DNA from: Polyangia bacterium
Lineage (GTDB): Bacteria; Myxococcota_A; Polyangia; Polyangiales; Polyangiaceae
DNA length: 8,951 bases
Reading direction: 5' to 3'
Assembly (NCBI GenBank): GCA_030430975.1
Contig: JAUIKB010000171.1
Location: forward strand, 1 to 8,951
Shown here: piece after piece, positions 1 through 5,827 of the stretch
How positions within the stretch are numbered: the first letter of the stretch is position 1
How the letters are laid out: each line of letters starts with the position of its first letter
Translations under genes and position numbers: made by a program
The notes under the pieces: model-generated
Told to the model about the DNA's origin: nothing
Databases searched by the model: none
The model's input: the letters and a program-made list of their open reading frames with translations, nothing else

Positions 1-238
1 GCAGGTCCTGCCCGAACGCGCGCGCCGTGTCGTAGCGCCGCTCGGGGTCCTTCTCGAGCGCCTTCATCGTGATCCAGTCGAGGTCCCCCGCGACGCGGCC
101 CTGCCAGGTGTTCGCGTCGGGCCCAGAAGCGCCCGCGCGCGGCGCGCGCCCGAGCCGCGTGCTCGGCACCGTCGGCGCGGCGTGCCGGATCAGCGTGTGC
201 CACGCGAAGATGCTCGCTTCGGTCGGCTTCTCGGGCTC
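1..238 (-). CDS. Fragment of a Ser/Thr protein kinase C-lobe, cut at both ends
   Basis: Reading the minus strand from 238 to 2 gives 79 uninterrupted codons. They include LIRHAAPTVPSTRL, then GDLDWITMKALEKD followed by PERRYDTARAF. This is the hallmark C-lobe segment (late subdomains X-XI) of the large bacterial kinase family common in planctomycetes, acidobacteria and myxobacteria. In that family a G-[ED]-L-D-W-I-[VT]-M-K-A-L-E-K-D block precedes R-R-Y-x-T-A. The fragment would continue past base 1 toward its C-terminus. The N-lobe and catalytic loop should lie to the right of 238, but that DNA encodes a different protein on the other strand. The frame stays open beyond 238 only as a Pro-rich complement of a Gly/Ser linker, with no kinase features. 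Only 3 of 79 codons end in A or T, clearly fewer than in the other genes here, which suggests another source genome or a recently acquired segment. It is a different kinase subfamily from the gene at 4012-5763. The family call is confident; whether this is a real remnant or an assembly artefact is open. Confidence 0.72.
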
Positions 239-1289
239 GAGCGGCGGCAGTGGGGCGAGCGGTGGAAGCGCTGGCGGCGGTATGGGCGGCGAAGGAGGTT
301 GCGACCCGATGGGGCCGGGTCCGCTCTGCGCCGGCGATCCGGCATTCGATGCCTCCTTCCCCGAACCGACCGCGGCCAGCATCAACTTCGAGGCGAGAAA
401 CCCGCTGCCCAAGGGCGAGCAGATCATCTTCAACGACTGGGCGCCAACCCCGAACGTTGTGCGCTCGATGAAGCCGGATGGCTCCGATGTCGTCGAGGTG
501 TTTGCCGTCGACCGGGTTTGGAGCATGGGCGCGTCGGATGACGGAAAGAGCATCGCCTTTTCATGCACCGTACCCGATCAGGAGGCGACCTACGGCACGC
601 CGGTGGGCGACTCGATCCAGCACACCTGGAGCTACTCTCCAGAGACCGAAACCGCGACGTTGCTCTCCTACGGAAATATCAACGACGAGTGCCATCGCTA
701 CGACGCCAGCGGCAATCTCTACCTGTGCCGCCGCTACAATTTTGCGTTCGACAACATGGTCTCCACCAACGACGGCTACCGCCTCGGCCGCGTCGGCGCC
801 GGTTCGTGCGGCAAGTTCGAATTCCTGGCTGAACTCCCCGCCAATACGATCGAGCTCAATCCGGCGCCCCTGCCGTGTGAAAACTCGATCTACTACACCC
901 GCATCAAGATCCAGGGCACGAACCAGGAGCGGTCGATTCGTAAGATCGATCTGGATACCGGCATGCAGAGCCTGATACGCGACGATGCGGACAACCCGGT
1001 CATCTCGCCCCGCGGCGACCGCTATCTATACAGGGACCGCACCAAGAGCGGCGCGCTGTTCGTTGCCCGCATCGGCAGCGATGCGGAGCCGATCCGATTG
1101 ACGACGGGAAACGTGACCAGCCCCGTTTGGTCACCTGACGGAACGCGGGTCGCGTACTTCAAAGCAGACGCTACCCAGTGCAATCACATCGAGGTCGTCG
1201 AAGCGACGGAGGATGCCGAGAACGAACGCATTCGCAACTGCGTCACGACCGGCGAAAACAGCACGAAGCTGGCTTGGATCACCTACTGA
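69..1289 (+). CDS. Surface beta-propeller (PD40/TolB-like) protein, 5' end replaced
   Basis: This open frame ends with TGA at 1287-1289. Its first 54 or so codons (69-230) are simply the antisense of a kinase fragment and are not believable as protein. Credible coding starts near 231 with a Gly/Ser/Ala-rich linker (231 to about 300), followed by a C-D-P-x-G-P-G-P-L-C motif. In myxobacterial lipoproteins such linkers directly follow the lipidated Cys, so the native signal peptide and lipobox are probably missing. Downstream are PD40-like propeller blades: SMKPDGSD near 466-488, ASDDGKSIAFSC near 532-567, SPRGDRYLYRD near 1005-1037 and SPVWSPDGTRVAYF at 1119-1160. About ten cysteines are spread along the chain, which fits disulfides in an exported protein. 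PD40/TolB-type propellers usually bind protein or glycan partners; no catalytic motif is seen. The 3' end converges on the gene ending at 1328, with a 38-base gap. The fold call is moderately secure and the role is unknown. Confidence 0.6.
   Translation: MIQSRSPATRPCQVFASGPEAPARGARPSRVLGTVGAACRISVCHAKMLASVGFSGSSGGSGASGGSAGGGMGGEGGCDPMGPGPLCAGDPAFDASFPEPTAASINFEARNPLPKGEQIIFNDWAPTPNVVRSMKPDGSDVVEVFAVDRVWSMGASDDGKSIAFSCTVPDQEATYGTPVGDSIQHTWSYSPETETATLLSYGNINDECHRYDASGNLYLCRRYNFAFDNMVSTNDGYRLGRVGAGSCGKFEFLAELPANTIELNPAPLPCENSIYYTRIKIQGTNQERSIRKIDLDTGMQSLIRDDADNPVISPRGDRYLYRDRTKSGALFVARIGSDAEPIRLTTGNVTSPVWSPDGTRVAYFKADATQCNHIEVVEATEDAENERIRNCVTTGENSTKLAWITY
225..245. other. Breakpoint between two unrelated coding segments
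   Basis: Left of this point the minus strand encodes kinase C-lobe sequence with near-total GC3. Right of it the plus strand encodes the Gly/Ser linker of a surface protein, which then continues as a beta-propeller. Both genes lose their 5' ends here: the kinase lacks its N-terminal part and the propeller protein lacks a signal peptide. No insertion sequence, target duplication or terminal inverted repeat is visible. The exact base cannot be fixed because the sequence here is low-complexity. The site contains the palindrome CTCGAG at 236-241, which may be chance. Confidence 0.55.
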
Positions 1290-1327
1290 CGCCGGCCACC
1301 CGCGCAGGGCTTGCCTAGCTCGGCGGC

Positions 1328-1879
1328 TCAGGGAAGCGCGATATGGGTCAGCTCCACATCGCGCTCTAAGACGAAGAAGCTCGGCGTTCGAACCGTCGTC
1401 AAACCCAGGTCCACGAACGTCCAGCCGAGCAGCAAATCGACGTCGCCATTCACGCTCACGATCGGGTCGCGCAGGCGCGCGGTCGGGTCGAGCCTACTGT
1501 TGCCGCCTTTACCGTAGTCGATCATCAATCCGCGCGACGCGGGCGCCGGCATGTCGTAGCCCTCGGCGTCGTAGACCTCGTAGTGCCCAAACGTGACCGG
1601 CTCGCCACGCTTGCGCATGGGTTCAAACGCGGCGTCGCTCAGCGGCGACTGCTGAACGCGAACGTTCCAGCCACGCAGGCGCCCGGTTCTCGGGTCGCGG
1701 TGAAACGTCTTGCGGAACTTCTTCCAGGTGAGCCGCTCGACCACACCCGGAAGATTCAGGGAAATGCCCCGGTACTCCCGGTCGTCCAGCTCAGCAGCAT
1801 CGATCGGATGCCCACCACACAGCAAGTTCAGCAGCTCAGAACCCGTCAACAGAAGCAGATCATCGCGTCCCAATGCCAT
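1328..1879 (-). CDS. Conserved-looking hypothetical protein, 183 aa
   Basis: I do not recognise a named family. The protein is soluble-looking, with no signal peptide or membrane segment. It has a compact, non-repetitive and fairly charged sequence that looks like a real fold. Distinct stretches are an N-terminal Leu-rich helix (about residues 7-22), LTWKKFRKTFHRDPRTGRLR (about 50-69), EPVTFGHYEVYDAEGYD (about 92-108), a G-L-M-I-D-Y-G-K-G-G-N segment (about 116-127) and LLLGWTFVDLG (about 149-159). The RDPRTGRLRGWNVR and LLLGWTFVDLG segments resemble a lipid-transfer or enzyme-like small domain only vaguely, so I assign no function. The start is the ATG at 1877-1879. In frame upstream only 14 codons remain before a TAG, with no better start and no strong ribosome binding site. 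It lies downstream of ettA on the same strand but 306 bases away, so it probably has its own promoter. It is convergent with the propeller gene. Confidence 0.75.
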   Translation of the reverse strand: MALGRDDLLLLTGSELLNLLCGGHPIDAAELDDREYRGISLNLPGVVERLTWKKFRKTFHRDPRTGRLRGWNVRVQQSPLSDAAFEPMRKRGEPVTFGHYEVYDAEGYDMPAPASRGLMIDYGKGGNSRLDPTARLRDPIVSVNGDVDLLLGWTFVDLGLTTVRTPSFFVLERDVELTHIALP

Positions 1880-2185
1880 CGGCGCAGCGTGACGGTGGCA
1901 GACATCCGCCGCAAGTTCATTCTATTTTCCGTGGTAAATCCAAGATCAGCCGATTACGGTATGACTGAACGTGTCCGGATCAGGCGGAATGCCTGCCAAA
2001 GCGACCGAAACCGCTTGCCCAACGGCCAGGCGGCCGGTAGATTCCTGCAGGTCTGTAGGTAATCACACCCTGATCACACACACACCGCCTGCAGACGAAA
2101 TGGGGAGCAAGCGTTGCAGTCACCCACTGCTGCCTCGTGGTGGCCGTAGCGCTTGCTCCTCGAACTTATTTTCGTGCGGCGAAGC
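1880..2185. other. Non-coding gap between ettA and the 183-aa gene
   Basis: This stretch of 306 bases has no credible gene. Going leftward (the minus-strand direction of transcription) it holds the 10-bp inverted repeat at 2104-2113/2150-2159, and a short direct repeat ATCACAC at about 2064-2070 and 2075-2081 next to a CA-rich run. A small CAGGC/GCCTG stem lies at 1981-1995, and an AT-rich patch at about 1915-1940. On the minus strand the patch contains TAGAAT (1919-1924), a possible -10 box for the gene starting at 1879, giving a leader of about 30 bases. No convincing -35 box sits at the right spacing, so the promoter is only a suggestion. Confidence 0.4.
2104..2159 (-). terminator. Large inverted repeat after ettA, possible terminator
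   Basis: GGAGCAAGCG (2104-2113) and CGCTTGCTCC (2150-2159) are perfect 10-base complements separated by 36 bases. Inside the loop GCAGT (2116-2120) pairs with ACTGC (2126-2130), so a nested or branched structure is possible. The element starts 27 bases after the ettA stop on the minus strand, the expected place for a 3' end. There is no clear U-run after it in that direction (only CCCCATTTCG), so it is not a classic intrinsic terminator. It could instead protect the mRNA 3' end or bind a protein. Confidence 0.4.
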
Positions 2186-3859
2186 TCACATCTTGAGCTT
2201 CTTGTATTTGATGCGCTGAGGCTGGTCGGCGTCGTGCCCTAGCCGTCTGCGACGGTCTTCTTCGTAGGCCTGAAAATTACCCTCGAACCAGACGACTTCG
2301 CTGTCGCCCTCAAACGCCAGGATGTGCGTCGCGATCCGGTCGAGAAACCATCGATCGTGGCTGGTCACGACCACGCACCCCGGGAACCTCAGCAGAGCCT
2401 CCTCTAGCGAGCGCAGCGTATCCACGTCGATATCGTTGGTCGGCTCGTCTAGCAGCAGCAGGTTTCCTCCCTGCTTCAGCAACTTTGCCAGGTGGACTCG
2501 ATTGCGTTCACCACCGGACAAGTTGCCTACCGACTTTTGCTGATCGGAACCGCGAAACCCAAACCAGCCGCAGTACGCGCGCGAGTTGATCTCCTTCTTT
2601 CCCAGCGAAATCTTTTCTTCCCCGTCCGAAATCTCCTGCCAGACGCTGTGCTCGGCCGCCAGGGCTTCGCGCGATTGGTCTACGTACGAGATCTTGACCG
2701 TGTCACCCCGCGTAAGCGTCCCGGCATCGGGCTGCTCTTCTCCGGTGATCATACGAAAGAGCGTGGTCTTGCCGGCACCGTTGGGCCCGATCACGCCCAC
2801 AATGCCGGCGCGCGGCAGGTTGAATTCCAGCCCCGACATCAACAATCGATCGCCAAAGCCTTTGGTCAGCCCACGGGCTTCTAGGACCGTATCGCCGAGT
2901 CGCGGTCCAGGAGGAATGCTGATCTCGGCCAGATCGGCTGGCCCCTTCTCGGCCTGCGACTGCAGCGCCTCGTATGCCTGAAGGCGGGCCTTGCTCTTGG
3001 CGTGTCGCGCCTTTGGCGACGAGCGAACCCACTCGATCTCTTGCTTGAGCTTGCGCTGCCGCGCCGTCTCTTGCTTCTCCTCCAGCGCTAAGCGCTGCTC
3101 TTTTTGCTCAAGCCAGGACGTATAGTTGCCCTTAAACGGATAGCCGCGTCCGCGATCCAACTCGAGTATCCACCCGGCAACATTGTCGAGGAAATAGCGA
3201 TCGTGCGTAACAGCGACCACCGTGCCCGCATAGTCATGCAGAAATCGCTCCAGCCAGGCTACGGATTCGGCGTCCAGGTGGTTGGTTGGCTCGTCCAAGA
3301 GCAACATGTCGGGCCTGCCCAACAGAATCCGACACAGGGCAACACGGCGACGCTCGCCGCCGGACAGCGTGCTGAGCTCGGCATCTTCGGGCGGCAGGCG
3401 CAGAGCGCCCATGGCGATCTCGACTGTCGAATCCAGGTTCCACGCATCGACGGCGTCGATCTCGTCTTGCAGTTTGCCTTGCTTGTCGAGGAGCGCCGTC
3501 ATCTCGTCGTCTGACATGGGCTCACCGAGCTTCATGCTGATCTGCTCGAACTCGTTCAGCAGCGCGCGCGTCTCGGCTACGGACTCATCGACAGCCTCAC
3601 GCACCGTCCTCGCCTCGCCCAGATCTGGCTCTTGAGCGAAGTAGCCGATGCGAGTCCCCGGATGAGGGCGAGCCTCGCCAAAGAAGTCCGTGTCGACGCC
3701 CGCCATGATCTTGAGCAGCGAGCTCTTTCCGGCACCGTTGATGCCCAACACGCCGATCTTTGCGCCCGGATAGAACGAAAGGTGAATGTTCTCTAGGACC
3801 TTCTTGTCAGGCGGGTGAATGCGCGTGACGTCCTGCATGGTGAAGATGAACTCGGGCAT
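2186..3859 (-). CDS. ettA: EttA, ABC-F energy-dependent translational throttle protein
   Basis: This is a 557-residue ABC-F ATPase, nearly the same length as E. coli EttA (about 555) and colinear with it end to end. EttA binds the ribosomal E site and gates the first elongation steps according to the ATP/ADP ratio; it is cytoplasmic and not a transporter. The first ATPase domain has Walker A GINGAGKSS (39-47), signature LSGGERRR (165-172) and Walker B LLLDEPTNHLD (186-196, catalytic E190). The second has Walker A GPNGAGKTT (358-366), signature LSGGERNR (447-454) and Walker B LLLLDEPTNDID (467-478, E472). A highly charged linker of about residues 245-325 is the tRNA-contacting (PtIM) region. 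The insertion at about 93-135 is the arm domain. There are no membrane segments. The first usable start is the ATG at 3857-3859, with an in-frame TGA a few codons upstream. A GAGGA sits 17 bases before the ATG, farther than ideal, and is partly in a GGATG/CATCC stem. It is divergent from the kinase gene at 4012. Confidence 0.96.
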   Translation of the reverse strand: MPEFIFTMQDVTRIHPPDKKVLENIHLSFYPGAKIGVLGINGAGKSSLLKIMAGVDTDFFGEARPHPGTRIGYFAQEPDLGEARTVREAVDESVAETRALLNEFEQISMKLGEPMSDDEMTALLDKQGKLQDEIDAVDAWNLDSTVEIAMGALRLPPEDAELSTLSGGERRRVALCRILLGRPDMLLLDEPTNHLDAESVAWLERFLHDYAGTVVAVTHDRYFLDNVAGWILELDRGRGYPFKGNYTSWLEQKEQRLALEEKQETARQRKLKQEIEWVRSSPKARHAKSKARLQAYEALQSQAEKGPADLAEISIPPGPRLGDTVLEARGLTKGFGDRLLMSGLEFNLPRAGIVGVIGPNGAGKTTLFRMITGEEQPDAGTLTRGDTVKISYVDQSREALAAEHSVWQEISDGEEKISLGKKEINSRAYCGWFGFRGSDQQKSVGNLSGGERNRVHLAKLLKQGGNLLLLDEPTNDIDVDTLRSLEEALLRFPGCVVVTSHDRWFLDRIATHILAFEGDSEVVWFEGNFQAYEEDRRRRLGHDADQPQRIKYKKLKM

Positions 3860-4011
3860 CGGCGGATGCCGTCACATCCTCGTCCGGATTGCAAGACGGC
3901 CAGCGGGCAGCGACAGTCCGGAGCAAGTGTCCAGGTAAGCCCTGAACACACACTGTCGCGCACCTGCCGGCATGGCGCCCGCGGCGCGCAGATGGTTCAA
4001 TCCATGGAGGG
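3860..4011. promoter_or_regulatory. Divergent ettA/kinase intergenic region
   Basis: These 152 bases separate two genes transcribed away from each other, so they must hold promoters for both. I could not place convincing -35/-10 pairs by eye. Next to the ettA start, GGATG (3864-3868) and CATCC (3875-3879) can form a 5-bp stem that in the ettA transcript would cover its only Shine-Dalgarno-like GAGGA. On the other side, a GGAGGG directly abuts the kinase ATG at 4012. The middle holds the nested dyad annotated at 3910-3959. Confidence 0.5.
3910..3959. promoter_or_regulatory. Nested inverted repeat in the divergent region
   Basis: The outer arms GCGACAGT (3910-3917) and ACTGTCGC (3952-3959) are perfect 8-base complements. 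Inside them GTGTCCAGG (3927-3935) pairs with CCTGAACAC (3941-3949) in 8 of 9 positions around the loop TAAGC. As DNA it is a roughly 50-bp dyad between two divergent genes, a natural operator position. As RNA it would be a stem-internal loop-stem in the 5' leader of ettA or of the kinase. Which applies cannot be told from sequence alone. Confidence 0.4.
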
Positions 4012-5763
4012 ATGGCTGCGGTACTGCAATCGGGAACCCTCCTGGGCAGGTACCAGCTACTGGTCGAGATCGGGCGCGGGGGAATGGCGAGCGTCTGGGT
4101 CGCACGCGTGCTGTCGGACGATGCATCGGAAGAGCGCTTGGTGGCGGTCAAAGCCATGCTGCCTGAACTGGCGAGAAATCGTCGCTTCCGCGCGATGTTC
4201 CTGGATGAGGGACAGATCGTCCAGAGCATCGACCACCCGAACGTCGTGCGGGTTTACGACGTCGGCGAGTCAGGCGGCATTCTGTACATGGCTATGGAAT
4301 GGGTTGTCGGTGACTCATTGCGCGCCGTGATCACCGCAGCGCAGGCGCGGCGCGCGATCCCCGTCGACATAGCGGCACGCGTGATCTCGGACGCGGCGGC
4401 AGGTCTGCACGCGGCGCACGAACTCCGGAGCGCTGACGGAGAGCTACGCAACCTGGTCCACTGTGACGTGTCGCCGCACAATTTGTTGGTGGGTTTGGAT
4501 GGTGCGATCAAGCTCGTGGATTTCGGCGTGGCAAGCGCCGTCGGACGGCTACAAGACCTGCAGTCGAATCAGGTGCGAGGCAAGATCGGCTACATGTCGC
4601 CTGAACAGGCGCGCGGCGATGTTCTCGACCGCCGCAGCGACGTGTTCTCACTCGCGGTCGTGCTGTTCGAGTTGACGACCGGTGAGCGCCTGTTTCGCGC
4701 GAAAACGCGCGAGGAAACCCTGCGCTTGGTGGTCGAGGGAGTCATTCCCGCTCCTTGCGACATCGTCGCCGACTACCCCAAGGAACTGCAGCGCATCTTG
4801 CTGCGCGGCCTGGCGCGCGACATCAGCGCTCGTTTTCAAAGCGCGGACGAACTGCGTAGCGCGCTCGACCGGTACCTCGTCTCGCAGCGCATCGTCGTGC
4901 CTCGGGCCGGCGTCTCCGGCCTGCTCAGACGTGTGCTCAGAGAGCGGCTGGAGCATCGACGCGCGGCGGTGCGCGCCGCCCTCAAACGCGTCGACGGCAT
5001 GGATCCCGCGCGGCAGTCCTCGGCGCGAATCCTGCTCGAAGACGCAGACAGCACGACCACCACCAGCGGTATCGATGGCATGAGCCTGAGCGGCGGCGCT
5101 ATTTCACAGGTGACTTGGACCGGTTCGAGCCACCCTGGCGCCGCGCACATCCCCGGCGACGCGCCGTCTCTACCCCGGGCCACAACGCGACCCAAGCGCA
5201 GCCGCGTGTTGCCGGTGGCGCTGGCGGCCATGTGCGCGTGCCTCGCCCTGGTCGCAGCTTACTTATGGCGTTCCAACCCCGCCGACGACGACGCCGTTAC
5301 CGTAATGAAAAGCTTGTCCAGCACGCCTGCCTCAGCAACCGCAATCGCAACCGAACCGGCGACCGCAAGCGATGACGCGGTCAGCCTCGATTCACTCCCT
5401 AGCGCCGCCGACGCAGGCAAACAGCCGAGCGCAACGCGCGGACGGGCACCCGCAGCATCAGAACCGCAAGGGCTGACGCTAGAAGAGGAGACCCCGGGAC
5501 CGGTTAACGCCGCGCGCTTGCGTACAGCTGTCGCCGGGGCGGCCGCGTCGGCAGGAGGCTGCAAGGCTAAGACTGGACCTACCGGACCAGGCCGGGCAAC
5601 GGTCACCTTCAGTCCGTCCGGCCGCGTTAGCGCGGCAAGCGTCTCGGCGCCGTACGCGGGCACACCGGTCGGCGCTTGCATCGCTCACCGCTTCCGTGCG
5701 TTGACTATCCCGGCCTTTACCGGCTCCCCCGTTACCGTCAGACGATCGTTCAACGTTCGCTAG
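4012..5763 (+). CDS. Transmembrane Ser/Thr protein kinase with exported C-terminal domain
   Basis: This 583-residue Hanks-type kinase phosphorylates Ser/Thr on partner proteins; the substrate is unknown. The cytoplasmic catalytic domain (about 12-290) is complete: Gly-rich loop IGRGGMASV (20-28), ATP-anchoring K47 in VAVK, helix-C E66, catalytic loop HCDVSPHNLL (150-159) with D152 and N157, DFG at 170-172 and SPEQA (196-200). The residue before the catalytic Asp is Cys, not Arg, making it a non-RD kinase, and Ser replaces the usual Lys of the loop. A basic, coiled region (about 300-330) and a Thr/Ser-rich linker follow. One membrane segment spans about 399-419. A low-complexity Ala/Ser/Thr spacer leads to a C-terminal domain (about 498-583) with paired Cys517 and Cys556 and a GRATVTFSPSGRVSAASV strand pattern. 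That pattern resembles the TonB-C/AgmX-like tail found on myxobacterial proteins. The ATG at 4012 places the Gly-rich loop as usual; the GGAGGG touches it, leaving almost no spacing. The gene is convergent with the amidase gene, 43 bases away. Confidence 0.93.
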   Translation: MAAVLQSGTLLGRYQLLVEIGRGGMASVWVARVLSDDASEERLVAVKAMLPELARNRRFRAMFLDEGQIVQSIDHPNVVRVYDVGESGGILYMAMEWVVGDSLRAVITAAQARRAIPVDIAARVISDAAAGLHAAHELRSADGELRNLVHCDVSPHNLLVGLDGAIKLVDFGVASAVGRLQDLQSNQVRGKIGYMSPEQARGDVLDRRSDVFSLAVVLFELTTGERLFRAKTREETLRLVVEGVIPAPCDIVADYPKELQRILLRGLARDISARFQSADELRSALDRYLVSQRIVVPRAGVSGLLRRVLRERLEHRRAAVRAALKRVDGMDPARQSSARILLEDADSTTTTSGIDGMSLSGGAISQVTWTGSSHPGAAHIPGDAPSLPRATTRPKRSRVLPVALAAMCACLALVAAYLWRSNPADDDAVTVMKSLSSTPASATAIATEPATASDDAVSLDSLPSAADAGKQPSATRGRAPAASEPQGLTLEEETPGPVNAARLRTAVAGAAASAGGCKAKTGPTGPGRATVTFSPSGRVSAASVSAPYAGTPVGACIAHRFRALTIPAFTGSPVTVRRSFNVR

Positions 5764-5802
5764 CCGCGCGTCGCTAACTCGCGTCGTCCGCGCTGTCGCC
5801 AT

Positions 5803-5827
5803 GCGCTCAGTCGCCGCCACTGAGCGC
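5803..5827. terminator. Stem-loop at the kinase/amidase 3' junction
   Basis: GCGCTCAG (5803-5810) and CTGAGCGC (5820-5827) are perfect 8-base complements around a 9-base loop. The stem includes the amidase stop codon (5807-5809) and lies 40 bases after the kinase stop. A symmetric GC-rich stem between convergent genes fits a bidirectional terminator, but no T-run follows on either strand. Confidence 0.4.

Noticed and set aside
69..230. Residues 1-54 of the propeller frame as a real N-terminus
   Set aside because: It is the exact antisense of a recognisable kinase C-lobe and has no signal peptide or lipobox.
236..241. CTCGAG palindrome at the breakpoint as a cloning scar
   Set aside because: A single 6-base palindrome is common in GC-rich DNA, and no vector or adaptor sequence is visible beside it.
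2061..2090. CRP-like site (TGTGA motifs on the minus strand)
   Set aside because: The two ATCACAC copies are direct repeats, not the inverted TGTGA-N6-TCACA arrangement, and they lie in a CA-rich run.
1583..2219. Plus-strand frames of 159 and 82 residues
   Set aside because: The first mostly mirrors the 183-aa gene, and both run into non-coding sequence with no domain, ribosome binding site or compositional support.
3815..4330. 171-residue plus-strand frame across the divergent region
   Set aside because: It covers the ettA start and the kinase N-terminus in the wrong frames; the kinase frame has all catalytic motifs.
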